Source: Betaproteobacteria bacterium
GTDB lineage: Bacteria; Pseudomonadota; Gammaproteobacteria; Burkholderiales; Rhodocyclaceae
Assembly (NCBI GenBank): GCA_025997095.1
Contig: BNUD01000113.1
Location: 1-6,795, forward strand
Direction of reading: 5' to 3'
DNA: 6,795 bases
Part shown: piece by piece, positions 5,808 to 6,795 of the stretch
How the letters are laid out: each line of letters starts with the position of its first letter
Numbering within the stretch: position 1 is the stretch's first letter
The notes under the pieces: generated by a model
The model's input: the letters and a program-made list of their open reading frames with translations, nothing else
What the model was told of the DNA's origin: nothing
Database searches by the model: none
Made by a program: the position numbers and the translations under genes

Positions 5808-6795
5808 AACGAAGCTCGGAGCAAAGGGCGGTGAGGCCAGCGACGGAAGGCTTATGCCGGGCGCGGTGGCTGTAGGAACGAATGCAGGAACGGTGTTGGC
5901 AACGGTGGTCATGGCAAGATCAGGGATGCTGTTGGAAAGTACGCCGCTCACCGCATTGCTGACAATCCTTTCAGGATTTTGTGCAAGGTTGGCGAGTTGG
6001 TTCAGTGTGTTCGCCGCTTCCAGTCCCTGGGTCACCGTCTGGCTCAAGGACTCCGGCAAGGCGCTCGTCAGGGAAGAAAGCGGGTTCTCCAGCAAATCCC
6101 TCATTTGACCCATCGGATCAATTCCGCTCCATCCACTCACGGATTCCGGCAAGGAAATATTGCCCCCAAAGCCGGGAATGGATGACATCCCCGGAAATCC
6201 GGTATTGCCCGCTCCCGGAAGCGGGGTGTTGCCTCCCCAACCCGCAATCGACGACATTTCCGGCAAACCGGATAGTCCCGACAGGCTGTCTTGCAAATCG
6301 CTTATCGCGTTTTCGGCATTGCCCAGCATGGATTGAATCTGTGTGGGCAACTGCGAGGTCAACGCACTGGCAAGCAGAGATTGAAGCGGATTTGTAAAAG
6401 CGCCAACATCAGCAATTTCACTGGGGATCTGTTCCGGCCACGATAATTTAACCCCGAATTTTTCTGCGTCTTGCGCCGGGTTACGCGGGTCTTTCTCGAA
6501 GAAGACCTGCGCCTGTCCCGCAGCCAACCCATCCGCAAATGATTGACCGCTGCCATCCAACGTTCCCGTGACCGTTTTGCCCAGAACATCCACAACCTTG
6601 TAAGGGGCGCTCTTCAAACCCTGAGCGTTGGCGTACAGTTCCTTCAGTTTCAATTGCCCTTCCGGGAGTTTCGGCAATCCGGGCAGAGAGACCCCCATGC
6701 TGGCAGGGGGTTCAAAGAGATGCGCCGCCGCGTAAGCGACCCAGACGCCCGGCGTTCCGTTCTCAATGGTCGATCCATTGATCTTGATGTAGCTT
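5805..6795 (-). CDS. vgrG: Type VI secretion VgrG, C-terminal part, with Gly/Pro/Ser-rich extension (5' end outside window)
   Basis: The frame is open to the window edge, so the Met at 6698 is internal; 329 C-terminal residues are visible. The first block (SYIKINGSTIENGTPG, then AAAHLFEPPAS) matches the end of the DUF2345 beta-prism of VgrG, the trimeric spike at the tip of the T6SS tube. Next comes a small beta domain often seen after it (LKLKELYANAQGLKSAPYKV, then GKTVTGTLDGSGQSFADGL). The remaining 235 or so residues look different: low-complexity with repeated Gly-Pro-Ser-Trp motifs (MSSIAGWGGN, MSSIPGFGGN), helical stretches rich in Ala, Leu and Ser, and a proline-rich end (PSLASPPFAPSFV). 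I recognise no catalytic motif, so it may be an adaptor for a cargo effector or an unrecognised effector domain. The stop lies in the terminator-like hairpin. The gene is probably part of a vgrG-effector cluster continuing to the right. Confidence 0.8.
   Translation of the reverse strand, partial: SYIKINGSTIENGTPGVWVAYAAAHLFEPPASMGVSLPGLPKLPEGQLKLKELYANAQGLKSAPYKVVDVLGKTVTGTLDGSGQSFADGLAAGQAQVFFEKDPRNPAQDAEKFGVKLSWPEQIPSEIADVGAFTNPLQSLLASALTSQLPTQIQSMLGNAENAISDLQDSLSGLSGLPEMSSIAGWGGNTPLPGAGNTGFPGMSSIPGFGGNISLPESVSGWSGIDPMGQMRDLLENPLSSLTSALPESLSQTVTQGLEAANTLNQLANLAQNPERIVSNAVSGVLSNSIPDLAMTTVANTVPAFVPTATAPGISLPSLASPPFAPSFV

Noticed and set aside
1..6795. CRISPR array, tRNA or rRNA genes
   Set aside because: I found no regularly spaced repeats, no tRNA-like cloverleaf and no rRNA-like sequence.

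Overview
The window looks like an accessory (defence or genomic-island) stretch of a proteobacterial chromosome. It has a moderate GC content, judged by eye at about half. Two things point to a proteobacterium, more likely gamma or beta: the 3' part of a type VI secretion VgrG gene at the right edge, and a decayed IS5-type transposase at the left edge. The species cannot be named from the sequence.

Layout, left to right: (1) positions 1-281 hold the right end of an IS5-family element, whose transposase reading frame is broken by an in-frame amber codon. (2) Positions 285-470 are non-coding and carry a partial copy of a GC-rich hairpin, an extended -10 promoter candidate, and a 22-bp repeat that ends exactly on the ATG of the next gene. 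(3) Positions 471-3581 (+) encode a 1036-residue protein with an N-terminal PD-(D/E)xK nuclease domain, a STAND/AAA_16-type NTPase and a long helical, TPR-like C-terminus. This is the architecture of an Avs-like antiviral effector. (4) Positions 3583-4662 (-) encode a GT2 glycosyltransferase convergent with it, with stop codons 1 nt apart. (5) Positions 4675-5580 (-) encode a complete XerC/D-like tyrosine recombinase, 12 nt upstream of the glycosyltransferase. (6) Positions 5775-5807 form a perfect GC-rich hairpin on the vgrG stop codon. (7) Positions 5805-6795 (-) are the C-terminal part of VgrG with an unusual Gly/Pro/Ser-rich extension.

The main observation is that the nuclease-STAND gene and the glycosyltransferase gene are enclosed by an exact 22-bp inverted repeat (452-473 and 4660-4681). 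Each copy contains a TAA stop, a 12-nt spacer and the ATG of the enclosed gene. The right copy also contains the last codon and stop of the recombinase gene. Inversion between the copies would swap the two genes base for base: the gene now behind the left promoter would move behind the recombinase, and vice versa, with no coding sequence altered. I propose, as inference, that this is a recombinase-controlled switch between an intracellular antiviral nuclease and a glycosyltransferase. It may sit on a small island bounded by the GC-rich repeats at 355-375 and 5773-5807. No inversion can be demonstrated from a single sequence.
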